Below are positions 50,884-58,680 of a stretch of 64,000 nucleotides of DNA, one piece after another. Each line of letters starts with the position of its first letter. Position 1 is the first letter of the stretch. The position numbers and the translations under genes were made by a program. The notes under the pieces were generated by a model that saw nothing but the letters and a program-made list of their open reading frames with translations, was not told the DNA's origin and did not search any database. This stretch comes from Thermoplasmata archaeon (GTDB taxonomy: Archaea > Thermoplasmatota > Thermoplasmata > Lutacidiplasmatales > UBA184), in the NCBI GenBank assembly GCA_027315455.1, contig DAHUXZ010000001.1, forward strand, positions 62,001 through 126,000, given 5' to 3'.

Positions 50884-52476
50884 ATGACCCTTCCTACCGT
50901 GGCCCGGGCAGCCGAGGGGTACGAGCTGGACCGTCCGGACCGCATCCTGCGGCCCATGGTCCAGCCCGGGGCTCCGGTCGGCCGCGTCGGCGTCATCGAT
51001 GTCGGCTCCAACACGGCCCGCCTGGTCGTGTTCGAGCGGACCGCTGAGGGGGGCCTTCGGTCGATGTTCGAGTCCAAGGAGGTGCCTCGCCTCGGCAAGG
51101 GCCTCGGTCCGGAGGGCGACCTCTCCCCGGAGGCGGTGCAGCGCGGGCGGGCGACCCTGCGCCGGTTCGCGCTGCATCTGGACCGCCTGGGAAATCCCCC
51201 CCTTGAGGCGGTCGCGACGAGCGCCATCCGCGACGCGCCGAACGGTGCGGAGTTCGTCGCCCGGGTGGAGAAGGATACCGGCCTGCGGCTGCGGGTGATC
51301 AGCGGCGAGGAGGAGGGGCGGCTCGCCTACCTCGGGGTCGCGACGGCCTGGGAACTGCGGGACGACCTGATCATCGACCTTGGCGGAGGGTCGCTCCAGG
51401 CGGTCCTGACGCGCCGGGGTCGGCCCGCCCGGGTCGTGAGCCTCCCTCTCGGGGCGCTCCGGCTGACCCAGCAGTTCCTCCGGCACGACCCGCCGAAGCG
51501 GCGGGAGATCCGGGCGCTCCGCACCCACGTCCGGAAGACCCTGGCAGGACTTCCTCGCCGGTCCGGCGGGCGTCGGCCCGGTCGCCTGTTCGGGGTCGGT
51601 GGGACGATCCGGTGCCTGGCGCGGGTGGCGATCGAGTCGAGCCGATACCCCCTCCACCAGACCCACGGCTACGAGCTCACACGGGCCACGACCCGCGAGC
51701 TCGAGGAGCTGATGGCCTCCGTGCCCGCCGCGGCCCGCCGGCAGCTCCCCGGAATGACCGGCCACCGTGCCGACGTGATCGTCGCCGGTATCGTCGTGGT
51801 GCAGGAGGTCCTCCGGGCCGCCGGCCGCGACCCGCTCGTGGTGAGCGGGACCGGCATTCGGGAAGGCGCCGCGGTGGACGCCGCCGGGATCGCGGTCCCC
51901 GCCACCGCCCGGGCGCTGGCGCGGCGGTCGATCACCGTCGCCCACCGCTCCTTCGGCTTCTCCCTGGAGCACGGCGATGCCGTCGGACGGACCGCGTTGA
52001 CGTTGTTCGCCCGGCTCCGGCCCCGGTTCGGTTGGACCGATGCGGACGCGCTGGCCCTCGAGGTCGCCGCGGGGATGCACGACGCGGGGATGTCCGTCGC
52101 CGGTTGGGCGCACGAGGAGCATTCCGCCTACCTCCTCAGCAACTTCCCCTTCCTCGGCATCGACCACCGCCAGATCGCGCTCGCGACCCTGGCGGTCCTG
52201 CAGCACGAGGGGTCGGAGCTCTCGCCCGACCTGCGCCGGCAGTGGCGACCGGTGCTCGACCGGGCGGGGTTCCGGACGGCGCTTGAGCTCGGGGCGATCC
52301 TGTCGGTCGCCGAACTCCTCGACGGGACACCGGTGGGCGTCACGGTGCGGGAGCGCACCGTGCACCTGCGCGCCACCCACCGCGCGGCCGAGGGTCTGCC
52401 GCCCCGCGTCATCGAGCGCATCGCCCGCCTCCTCCGCCGCACGTTCCGCTACCGGGTGGTCTACCACGAACGCTGA
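50884..52476 (+). CDS. Ppx/GppA exopolyphosphatase-family protein with HD-like C-terminal domain
   Basis: Removes terminal phosphates from polyphosphate or hydrolyses pppGpp. In the 530 residues, the actin-fold phosphatase core has VIDVGSNTARLVVFE, ISGEEEGRLAYLGV, IIDLGGGSLQAVL and GVGGTIRCLA motifs (about 35-330). A C-terminal HD-type helical domain (about 350-530) has MHDAGM and HRQIA/LQHEGS elements. ATG 50884 is used; a start at MVQPGAPVGRV (50956) would also leave the core intact. No clear TATA box is seen in the 216-nt gap before it. Confidence 0.87.
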   Translation: MTLPTVARAAEGYELDRPDRILRPMVQPGAPVGRVGVIDVGSNTARLVVFERTAEGGLRSMFESKEVPRLGKGLGPEGDLSPEAVQRGRATLRRFALHLDRLGNPPLEAVATSAIRDAPNGAEFVARVEKDTGLRLRVISGEEEGRLAYLGVATAWELRDDLIIDLGGGSLQAVLTRRGRPARVVSLPLGALRLTQQFLRHDPPKRREIRALRTHVRKTLAGLPRRSGGRRPGRLFGVGGTIRCLARVAIESSRYPLHQTHGYELTRATTRELEELMASVPAAARRQLPGMTGHRADVIVAGIVVVQEVLRAAGRDPLVVSGTGIREGAAVDAAGIAVPATARALARRSITVAHRSFGFSLEHGDAVGRTALTLFARLRPRFGWTDADALALEVAAGMHDAGMSVAGWAHEEHSAYLLSNFPFLGIDHRQIALATLAVLQHEGSELSPDLRRQWRPVLDRAGFRTALELGAILSVAELLDGTPVGVTVRERTVHLRATHRAAEGLPPRVIERIARLLRRTFRYRVVYHER

Positions 52477-52534
52477 ACCTTCCGGCGCCGCACGCCGCGG
52501 CGCGCCCCCCTCCCCGGTCCCGAAGCCCACGGGC

Positions 52535-53197
52535 TTGGGCCGACTCGTCGTCTTCGAAGGGCTCGATGGCAGCGGCAAGTCGACCCAGGCGCGTCTGGTC
52601 GTCAAGTGGCTCCAGTCGAGGGGATACCGGGTCTTCTTCACCGAATGGAACTCGTCCGAGCTCGTCTCGGAGACGATCCGCAAGGGCAAGAAGAAGGGGC
52701 TGCTCACCCCGACCACCTTCTCGCTCCTCCACGCCACGGACTTCGCCGACCGCTTCGAGCGCCACATCCTCCCGCCGCTCCGGGCCGGGTACATCGTCGT
52801 CTGCGACCGCTACGTCTACACCGCGTTCGCGCGCGACACGGTCCGCGGCTGCGATCCGGGATGGGTGAGGAACCTCTACAGCTTCGCCCCGCTGGCGGAC
52901 AAGACGTTCTACTTCCGGGTGACCGTCGAGACGTCCCTGAAGAGGAAGATCGCCTCCCGTCAGAAGATCTCCTACTACGAGGCCGGCATGGACCTCGGCC
53001 TCGCCGACGACCTCATCGAGAGCTACGAGCGGTTCCAGGGGCGCCTCAAGCGGGCCTACGACCGCCTCGCCGACACCGACCCCCTCGTGGTGATCCCGGC
53101 GGACCGTCCGATCGAGGAGGTCCTCCATGTCGTCCGCCGCGAGATCCGCCCGCTCCTCGCCGGTCTGCCCCGGACGGAGGCGCTCGTCCATGCGTAG
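52535..53197 (+). CDS. Thymidylate-kinase-like P-loop protein 1
   Basis: A 220-residue P-loop kinase: Walker A FEGLDGSGKST (residues 7-17), then CDRYVYTAFARDTVRG (the DR[YFH] motif of thymidylate kinases), and the FYFRVTVETSLKRKIASRQ strand and lid. An unusual YYEAGMDLGLADD segment follows, shared with the next gene. The only start codon in a sensible place is a TTG at 52535; the frame is open further upstream inside ppx. It follows ppx closely and overlaps gene 2 by 8 nt. Despite the family, a dTMP substrate is not assured. Confidence 0.75.
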   Translation: MGRLVVFEGLDGSGKSTQARLVVKWLQSRGYRVFFTEWNSSELVSETIRKGKKKGLLTPTTFSLLHATDFADRFERHILPPLRAGYIVVCDRYVYTAFARDTVRGCDPGWVRNLYSFAPLADKTFYFRVTVETSLKRKIASRQKISYYEAGMDLGLADDLIESYERFQGRLKRAYDRLADTDPLVVIPADRPIEEVLHVVRREIRPLLAGLPRTEALVHA

Positions 53198-53951
53198 GAC
53201 CTACGGCACCCCGCTCCCGGGCCTGTCGAAGGAGCACTACCGCGGGCGGCTCATCGTCCTCGAGGGGGCCGACGGGTCCGGACGGACGACCGAGGTCGAG
53301 CTGCTGCGCGAATGGCTCGAGATCCGCGGCCATCCGGTCGTCGACACCGGGCTGCGCCGCTCGACGCTCGTCGGCGAGCAGATCGCCCGGGCGAAGCAGG
53401 GCCACACCCTCGCCGCCACGACGATGGCGCTCATGTACGCCGCCGACTTCGCCGACCAGCTGGAGAACAAGATCCTCCCGTCGCTCGCGGCCGGCTCGAC
53501 GGTCCTCGCCGACCGCTACATCTACACGCTCATGGCGCGGGCCGTCGTGCGCGGCGCCTCGCGCGGCTGGGCGCAGCGGCTCTACGGCTTCGCGATCGTC
53601 CCGGACCTCACGATCTACCTCGATGCCCGGCCCGAGATCCTCCTTCACCGGGCGATCGGGAAGTACGGCTCGCTCGACTACTGGGAGAGCGGGATGGACC
53701 TCTCCCTGTCGCGGGACCGCTTCGAGAGCTTCTTCCTCTACCAGAACCTCCTCAAGAAGGAGTTCGAGTGGATGGGGCACGAGTACCGGTTTCGGACCGT
53801 CGACGGCAATCGCCCGCCGGCGCTCGTCCACCGCGACGTCCGCGCCCTGGTCCAGCCGCTCTACGGGCGCAACCTCCGCGAAGAGACCGGGGAGGAGCGC
53901 TCCTTGCGCGAGCCCGTTACGCGCCGAGGCGCACGAGCTGCTTCCGGGTGA
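53190..53951 (+). CDS. Thymidylate-kinase-like P-loop protein 2 (Walker A Lys replaced by Arg)
   Basis: A 253-residue paralogue of the preceding gene. Walker A is GADGSGRTT (residues 26-34) with Arg32 where the catalytic Lys belongs; this usually cripples ATP use. Other parts are kept: DRYIYTLMARAVVRG, LTIYLDARPEILLHRAI, and YWESGMDLSLSRD matching YYEAGMDLGLADD in gene 1. The pair may form a heterodimer of one active and one regulatory chain. The 3' end overlaps the opposing sixA gene by 35 nt. Confidence 0.72.
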   Translation: MRRTYGTPLPGLSKEHYRGRLIVLEGADGSGRTTEVELLREWLEIRGHPVVDTGLRRSTLVGEQIARAKQGHTLAATTMALMYAADFADQLENKILPSLAAGSTVLADRYIYTLMARAVVRGASRGWAQRLYGFAIVPDLTIYLDARPEILLHRAIGKYGSLDYWESGMDLSLSRDRFESFFLYQNLLKKEFEWMGHEYRFRTVDGNRPPALVHRDVRALVQPLYGRNLREETGEERSLREPVTRRGARAASG

Positions 53952-54423
53952 GGAGCCAGTCGAGGCTCGCGGAGGCGGGGCCGACACGCCCCGGCACGGT
54001 GAGGCGGGCGGCGCCGAACTTCGCGAGGCGGAACGGGCGGACCTCCTCCCCGGAGATCAGCAGCCCGGCGAGCAGGCCGAGGTTCGGCTCGTGCCCGACG
54101 AGGACCCTCGGGCCCGACCGGGCGCCGGCGGCGACGAGGCGGCGGACGACGGCCTCCCCGGCGCCCTCGGGGCGGAGCTCGGGCCAGGTCTCGAGCGGGC
54201 CCCGGGCCTCCACCGCCCCGGCCAGGATCTCCGCCGTCGCCCGGGCCCGCGCGAGCGGGCTCGTCGCGATGCGCGGGCGCTCGACCCCGGCCCGCCGAAG
54301 CCCCCGGGCCGCGGCGAGGGCCAGCTTCCGTCCCTCGCGGGAGAGCCGACGGCGGTCATCGTCCGGCCACCGCTCGGGGTCGCGAGGCTCGGCCGGGGCG
54401 TGACGGACGAGGACCAGCTCCAC
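53917..54423 (-). CDS. sixA: SixA-like phosphohistidine phosphatase
   Basis: A 168-residue histidine-phosphatase-superfamily enzyme: N-terminal LVLVRHAPAEP carries the RH catalytic motif, RIATSPLARARATAEIL the supporting Arg, and VLVGHEPNLGLLAG the second His. The length and absence of insertions match SixA, which dephosphorylates phosphohistidine. SixA genes are often found near polyphosphate genes (Ppx, CHAD), as here. GTG start. Confidence 0.85.
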   Translation of the reverse strand: MELVLVRHAPAEPRDPERWPDDDRRRLSREGRKLALAAARGLRRAGVERPRIATSPLARARATAEILAGAVEARGPLETWPELRPEGAGEAVVRRLVAAGARSGPRVLVGHEPNLGLLAGLLISGEEVRPFRLAKFGAARLTVPGRVGPASASLDWLLTRKQLVRLGA

Positions 54424-54463
54424 CGCCGGCCCGGCGGGGCCGCCGGGATATAACGGACCGGGG

Positions 54464-55207
54464 TCAGGCCGTTCGGGCGGACGGGCCCGGTGAGGGCAGG
54501 CCCAGCATGCGGCCGAGCTCGCCGAGGTCCTCGGCGATCGCCTTCGCCCCCGCCGCCAGGAACCGCTCGCGCGTCATCCCGTTGTCGTCGCCCGGCGCCG
54601 GCAGGAGGGCGTAGAAGTGGACCCGGGCCCGGGTCGCGCATTCGGCATCGATGCGGTGGTCGCCGACGAAGAGCGCCCGGTCCGGGGGGACCTCCATCTC
54701 GCGGAGCAGGAGGTGGAGCGCCTCGGGCGACGGCTTCGCCGGCCCGGGCGCGCTGCGGGTGCGGAGGTAGGGGAAGAAGTCGGCGAGCGCGGTCCGGGCG
54801 AGCGCCGCCCGCACGAACGGCTCCGCACTGCGGGTGAGGAGGCCGAGGCGGTAGCCCCGGTCCGTCAGGAGCCGAAGGAGGGGCGCGGCCCCATCGCGTG
54901 CCGTCGTCCGCGGCAGCGCCTCCATCTCGATCGCGTCGATGGCCCGGTTCGCGTCGGTCTCGAAGCGGTAGACCTCCCCCTCGGGGACGCCGCGGGAGAG
55001 AAGGTCCGTGCGGGCCGCCTCGAACAGATGCGCGACCGGAGCCTCCGGGGCGAGGCCGGCCGCATCCGCGCCGTGGCGGACCGCGACGGCCCGGACCTCC
55101 CGGCGCATCCGGGCGAAGTCGTGCCGGCTCAGGACGAGCGTTCCGTCGAGGTCGAAAACGACCCCGAGGATCGGATCGACGAAGTCGGGTTCGCCGCTCG
55201 ACGGCAT
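54464..55207 (-). CDS. HAD-superfamily phosphatase (Gph/PGPase-like)
   Basis: A 247-residue haloacid-dehalogenase-type hydrolase: motif I VVFDLDGTLVLS, helical cap (about 25-105), motif II LGLLTRSAEPF, motif III lysine in PAKPSPEALH, and motif IV FVGDHRIDAE. The pattern is nearest to phosphoglycolate phosphatases; the substrate is unknown. ATG 55207 was chosen over 55228 because it fits a TATA-like TTACCTAA at 55239. Confidence 0.85.
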   Translation of the reverse strand: MPSSGEPDFVDPILGVVFDLDGTLVLSRHDFARMRREVRAVAVRHGADAAGLAPEAPVAHLFEAARTDLLSRGVPEGEVYRFETDANRAIDAIEMEALPRTTARDGAAPLLRLLTDRGYRLGLLTRSAEPFVRAALARTALADFFPYLRTRSAPGPAKPSPEALHLLLREMEVPPDRALFVGDHRIDAECATRARVHFYALLPAPGDDNGMTRERFLAAGAKAIAEDLGELGRMLGLPSPGPSARTA

Positions 55208-55238
55208 GGATATCCGCGTCCGAATCATCGGACCGCGA

Positions 55239-55246
55239 TTAGGTAA
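55239..55246 (-). promoter_or_regulatory. Putative TATA box for the HAD phosphatase
   Basis: TTACCTAA on the minus strand, 32-39 nt before the ATG at 55207. It is the same octamer as upstream of the P-loop kinase gene at 20973. Confidence 0.4.
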
Positions 55247-55273
55247 GGGTTTGCGTCCAGTCGAACGGGCGGC

Positions 55274-55567
55274 TCAGGTCCGCCCGGGCGCGTGGTAGGC
55301 GAGCCCGTACCAGACCGCGCGGCCGCGGTCGTACGTCGTCCCGCACTGGTAGCAGAGGAACATGCGGACCGGGGGCTCCTTCGGCTCGGCCTCCATCGAG
55401 GCCCCGCACGCCGGGCAGCAGAGCCGTTCGCGGACCTCGGGCATCCCGTGCCACTCCGCCCGCCGCTGGTCGAAGATGACCCCGTCGGCGGCGCAGACGA
55501 AGACCGGGTAGGGGACGGCCGGGTTCGACGGACCCGTCATCGCTCGGCCGCAGACCGGGCAGAACAT
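55274..55567 (-). CDS. Double zinc-ribbon protein
   Basis: A 97-residue protein with CPVCGRAM at the N-terminus, CCPACGASM in the middle and CYQCGTTYDRG near the end, enough cysteines for one or two zinc ribbons. The two halves each contain a RAEWHGM / RAVWYGL segment, so an internal duplication is likely. Function unknown. It is co-directional with, and 44 nt downstream of, the methyltransferase gene. Confidence 0.6.
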   Translation of the reverse strand: MFCPVCGRAMTGPSNPAVPYPVFVCAADGVIFDQRRAEWHGMPEVRERLCCPACGASMEAEPKEPPVRMFLCYQCGTTYDRGRAVWYGLAYHAPGRT

Positions 55568-55611
55568 CCGCCCCGGGCGAACGGGCGGTCGCGGAAGAAC
55601 CTTCCTCCCGG

Positions 55612-57114
55612 TCAGCGGCGGGGCCGGCGCAGGGTGACGATCGACTCGCGCAGGCGGAACGACCGCCGCTGGCCCGACCGCCGCTCGCGCGCGACCTCGA
55701 CCGACTCGATCTCGAAGCCGGCGCGGGCTCCGAGGCGCGCGGCCAGGAGGTCGCCGGGTACGTAGGTCCCGGCGAGCAGGGAGTCGCCGACGACGAGCAC
55801 GAAGCGGCCGCCGGGACGGAGCGCCCGGAACGTCCCCGCGAGCACGGGAAGGAGGTCGAGGAAGTAGCGGAGGACGATCCCGTCGACGTCGCCACGCCGG
55901 TAGGTGCCCTTGCGCTCCACGTTCCGCCGGATCCGCCCGAGCATCTCCGGAAGCCAGGGGTCCGGCACGTCCGGAAGGGCGAGGACCGAGGCGGTGTCCC
56001 CGCGCGGAAGGTTGTCGCAGGCGACCATCGCCCGGCGGAACGCGATGAGGTCGGGGTAGCCCGACGCGTGCCCGAGCCAGGCGAGGTCGAGCTTGTAGTT
56101 CGTGACGTAGTCCATGCCGTTGACGTACGGGGGGCTCGTGATCGCGAGGTCCACCGAGGCCGGGGGCAGCCGCACCGTCCGCGCGTCGCCGGTGATCACG
56201 CGGGCCGCGGGCCCCCAGCGGGTGCGCGATGCGCGCAGGGCATCGAGGTCGTCCCGCATCACGTCGAGCGCCCGCGCGAACTCGAGGAAGACCTCCCGCT
56301 CGGGCCGCTCCGGCCCCCCGTAGCCGAGGCAGGGCGAGCGGCGGAGCCGGCTCACCGGGATGAGGATCCGGCCGAACGCGAGACGGAGCGCCTCGTCGTG
56401 CGGCCGTCCCTCGGGGGGAAGGACGTCGCGCAGCCGGGTGAGGTCGGCGAGGACCCGGGGGGCGAACTGCCGGGGGGTCTCCCGCAGGAACGGGAGGGCC
56501 CCCGCCGATCGCGCCCCGGCCCGTCCCCGCAGCTCCCCGCCGGCCCGGACGAGCGCCGCCCCGTTGAGCTCGAAGCGGGTCTTCACCCGGGCCGCGAGCG
56601 CCGCCGGCGGAAGGATCTCGATGCCGATCGCCCGATGGCCCGCGCGCCGCGCCTCGACCAGCGTGGTGCCGCTGCCCGCGAACGGGTCGAAGACGGTGGC
56701 GCCACCCGCGAGGTCGGAGGCATCGAGCAGTCCCCCAACGAACTCGGCGGAGTAGCCCTGGACGTACGGCCACCAGCGGTGCACGGGGAGGTCGTCGTTC
56801 GAGGAGAAGGTGATCGGGCCGCGGTAGCGGCCGAGGGCGATGCCGTGATCGCGGTGGAACCGCTCGACGTACTCGGCCGGGTCGACGAAGTCGTCCCGCC
56901 GCTCGAGCCGCTCGAAGTCACGGAGGATCCACAGCCCCCGCCCCATCCGCACGACGTCGCCCGCGGCGCGCAGGGTGTTGAGGTCGTGCGAGACCCGGGG
57001 CAGGGGACGGGACAGCCGGCCGGCGAGCTGGCGCGCCGTCGAGCCGATCGCCCCGGTCTCCGCGAGGGCGGCGAGGAGCGTCGGGGCCGACCCCGGCGCT
57101 CCGCGATGGGTCAC
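55612..57114 (-). CDS. Solitary DNA methyltransferase (N4-cytosine/N6-adenine type) with winged-helix N-terminus
   Basis: A 500-residue SAM-dependent methylase. A winged-helix-like N-terminal domain (about 1-65, TARQLAGRLSRPLPRVSHDL) precedes the SAM-binding motif VFDPFAGSGTTLVEARRAG (about 140-160). Catalytic motif IV, VDLAITSPPYVNGMDY, lies at about 310-325. The order FxGxG before SPPY is that of the beta class, and SPPY favours N4-cytosine. No restriction endonuclease gene adjoins it. GTG 57114 fits leaderless use of the TATA box at 57136. Confidence 0.75.
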   Translation of the reverse strand: MTHRGAPGSAPTLLAALAETGAIGSTARQLAGRLSRPLPRVSHDLNTLRAAGDVVRMGRGLWILRDFERLERRDDFVDPAEYVERFHRDHGIALGRYRGPITFSSNDDLPVHRWWPYVQGYSAEFVGGLLDASDLAGGATVFDPFAGSGTTLVEARRAGHRAIGIEILPPAALAARVKTRFELNGAALVRAGGELRGRAGARSAGALPFLRETPRQFAPRVLADLTRLRDVLPPEGRPHDEALRLAFGRILIPVSRLRRSPCLGYGGPERPEREVFLEFARALDVMRDDLDALRASRTRWGPAARVITGDARTVRLPPASVDLAITSPPYVNGMDYVTNYKLDLAWLGHASGYPDLIAFRRAMVACDNLPRGDTASVLALPDVPDPWLPEMLGRIRRNVERKGTYRRGDVDGIVLRYFLDLLPVLAGTFRALRPGGRFVLVVGDSLLAGTYVPGDLLAARLGARAGFEIESVEVARERRSGQRRSFRLRESIVTLRRPRR

Positions 57115-57135
57115 GGCGCTCCATCGGCACACCGG

Positions 57136-57143
57136 CTAATCAA
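57136..57143 (-). promoter_or_regulatory. TATA box for the methyltransferase
   Basis: TTGATTAG on the minus strand, about 26 nt before the GTG at 57114. Confidence 0.4.
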
Positions 57144-57191
57144 GGGTGCGCCGTGCGCGCTCGGCCGCCGCCCGTACGGCGGCCCGGTCGG

Positions 57192-58244
57192 TCAGGCGCG
57201 CGAACCGACGCGCGCCGGCGGCTGGAAGACGAGGGCGGCCCCGGTGCGACCGGCGGCCAGCTCCTCCATCGAGCGGAGGACGTTGACGGCCCCCTGCCCC
57301 TTCGGGGTGAGGCGGTAGACCTCGGCGGAGTGGGCGATCAGCCCCTCGTCGACGAGGCGGTGAAGGTGGAACGACATCTTCGGCGAGTCGTCGAGCTCGG
57401 CGGCGTGCATCACGTCGCTGAACGGGGCGGGGCCGTCGTGCAGGCGGAGGAGGACGCGCCGGCGGATCGGGCTCGAGAGGGCCTCGATGGCGCCGTGGAC
57501 CTCCTCGGCGACCATCACGGCCCGCAGCGCCTCGGCCTGGACGTTGGAGAGGCGGGCGGGGTCGAGACCGAGGGCGAAGGGGCCGTGGCCGCGCAGGCGC
57601 TCGCGCAGGTCCGCAAGGAGCTCGAGGATGTCCTCGAGCCGGTGGTTCTCGAGCATCCGCTCCGCGTGGGCGATGACCACCCCGCCGCGCTCGTGGTCGC
57701 GGAGGAACGCCTCGATCTCGTCCCGGGCCTGCGCCGGTTGGCTCCCATCGAACGGGCGAACTTCGATGCCGTCGTCGGCGGCGACCGGCGGGGAGGTGAG
57801 CAGAAGGATCGGCACCCCCTGCTCGCGGTGGAGCGTATGGGCGAGCGCGAGCGCCTCGCGGGGCGGGAGCGCTCCCCCGGCGTACCGCTGCTCCTCCTCG
57901 ATCAGCCGCAGGACGGTCAGGACCTGCTCGGAGCGGAACGGCTTCTGGATGTACTCGAAGGCCCCGAGCTTCATCGCTTCGACGGCGGTCGGGACCGTGG
58001 CGAATCCCGTCACGACCACGACGTAGGTCCGCGGCCATTGCCGCCGGACCTCCTTGAGGAGATCCAGGCCGCTCTGCCGCGGCATCTTGAGGTCGGTGAA
58101 GACGACGTCGCGCTCCTCGGTCTGGAGGAAGTCGAGGGCCCGATGGACCGACGGCGCCATCGCGACCGTGTGACCCTGCTCGGCCAGGAAGTCCGAGACC
58201 TCCTCGCGGAACGTGGCGTCGTCATCCACTACGAGGATCCGCAT
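57192..58244 (-). CDS. Response regulator with ArsR-like winged-helix output domain
   Basis: A 350-residue regulator. Residues 1-120 are a receiver domain with ILVVDDDATFREE, phospho-acceptor D51 in VVFTDLKMP, and KPF at about 101. The middle (about 125-240) is an alpha/beta region with VPILLLTSPP and GVVIAHAERML, possibly a DUF835-like module. The C-terminal part (about 260-335) is an ArsR-type winged helix (ALSSPIRRRVLLRLHDGPAPFSDVMHA). It is paired with the histidine kinase upstream. The start has a leaderless TATA box. Confidence 0.85.
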   Translation of the reverse strand: MRILVVDDDATFREEVSDFLAEQGHTVAMAPSVHRALDFLQTEERDVVFTDLKMPRQSGLDLLKEVRRQWPRTYVVVVTGFATVPTAVEAMKLGAFEYIQKPFRSEQVLTVLRLIEEEQRYAGGALPPREALALAHTLHREQGVPILLLTSPPVAADDGIEVRPFDGSQPAQARDEIEAFLRDHERGGVVIAHAERMLENHRLEDILELLADLRERLRGHGPFALGLDPARLSNVQAEALRAVMVAEEVHGAIEALSSPIRRRVLLRLHDGPAPFSDVMHAAELDDSPKMSFHLHRLVDEGLIAHSAEVYRLTPKGQGAVNVLRSMEELAAGRTGAALVFQPPARVGSRA

Positions 58245-58267
58245 GCCACCGTTACGGGGAAGCCGGG

Positions 58268-58274
58268 ATTTAAG
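58268..58274 (-). promoter_or_regulatory. TATA box for the response regulator
   Basis: CTTAAAT on the minus strand, centred 27 nt before the ATG at 58244. Confidence 0.55.
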
Positions 58275-58281
58275 AGGCCTC

Positions 58282-58680
58282 ATGTCAGTCCGTCTTGACT
58301 ACGGCTTCAAGTACCCCTCCCTGCCACGACGGAGCGTGGTCCACGCGGAGACCGGTGGCGAAGCCGACGCCTTCATCTCGGGGCTGCTGAGGGCCGGGGT
58401 GGTCGCCCGGGTCACCGGGGGGACGGGAGCCGACCCGGGTCAGGAGGCAGTCCGCGTCCGCCGGCTCATGCGCGCTCCGCCCCCCGCCCTGGACCCGGAG
58501 GCCCCGCTCGGCGACGCGGAGCGCCTCTTCCACGCGTGCGATGCGGAGTGGCTGCCGGTCATGGAGGGCGGCCAGCTGGTCGGGGTCCTGCGGCACCGCG
58601 ACGTCACGCGGGAGCTCGCGCGCGCCGCCCCCGAGCGCAAGACCGCCGCCCTACCCGATCGGGTCGACGGCGACGGGTGA
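58282..58680 (+). CDS. Single CBS-domain protein
   Basis: A 132-residue protein. The C-terminal part has a CBS-domain pattern: VRRLMRAPPPALDPEAPLGDAERLF then CDAEWLPVMEGGQLVGVLRHRDVTREL. CBS domains bind adenosyl ligands. One domain alone would need to dimerise. The N-terminal 45 residues are unassigned. The start is uncertain; ATG 58282 is the first good one, and no rightward TATA box at proper distance is seen. It lies between the kinase and regulator genes on the opposite strand and overlaps the kinase 3' end by 30 nt. Confidence 0.5.
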   Translation: MSVRLDYGFKYPSLPRRSVVHAETGGEADAFISGLLRAGVVARVTGGTGADPGQEAVRVRRLMRAPPPALDPEAPLGDAERLFHACDAEWLPVMEGGQLVGVLRHRDVTRELARAAPERKTAALPDRVDGDG

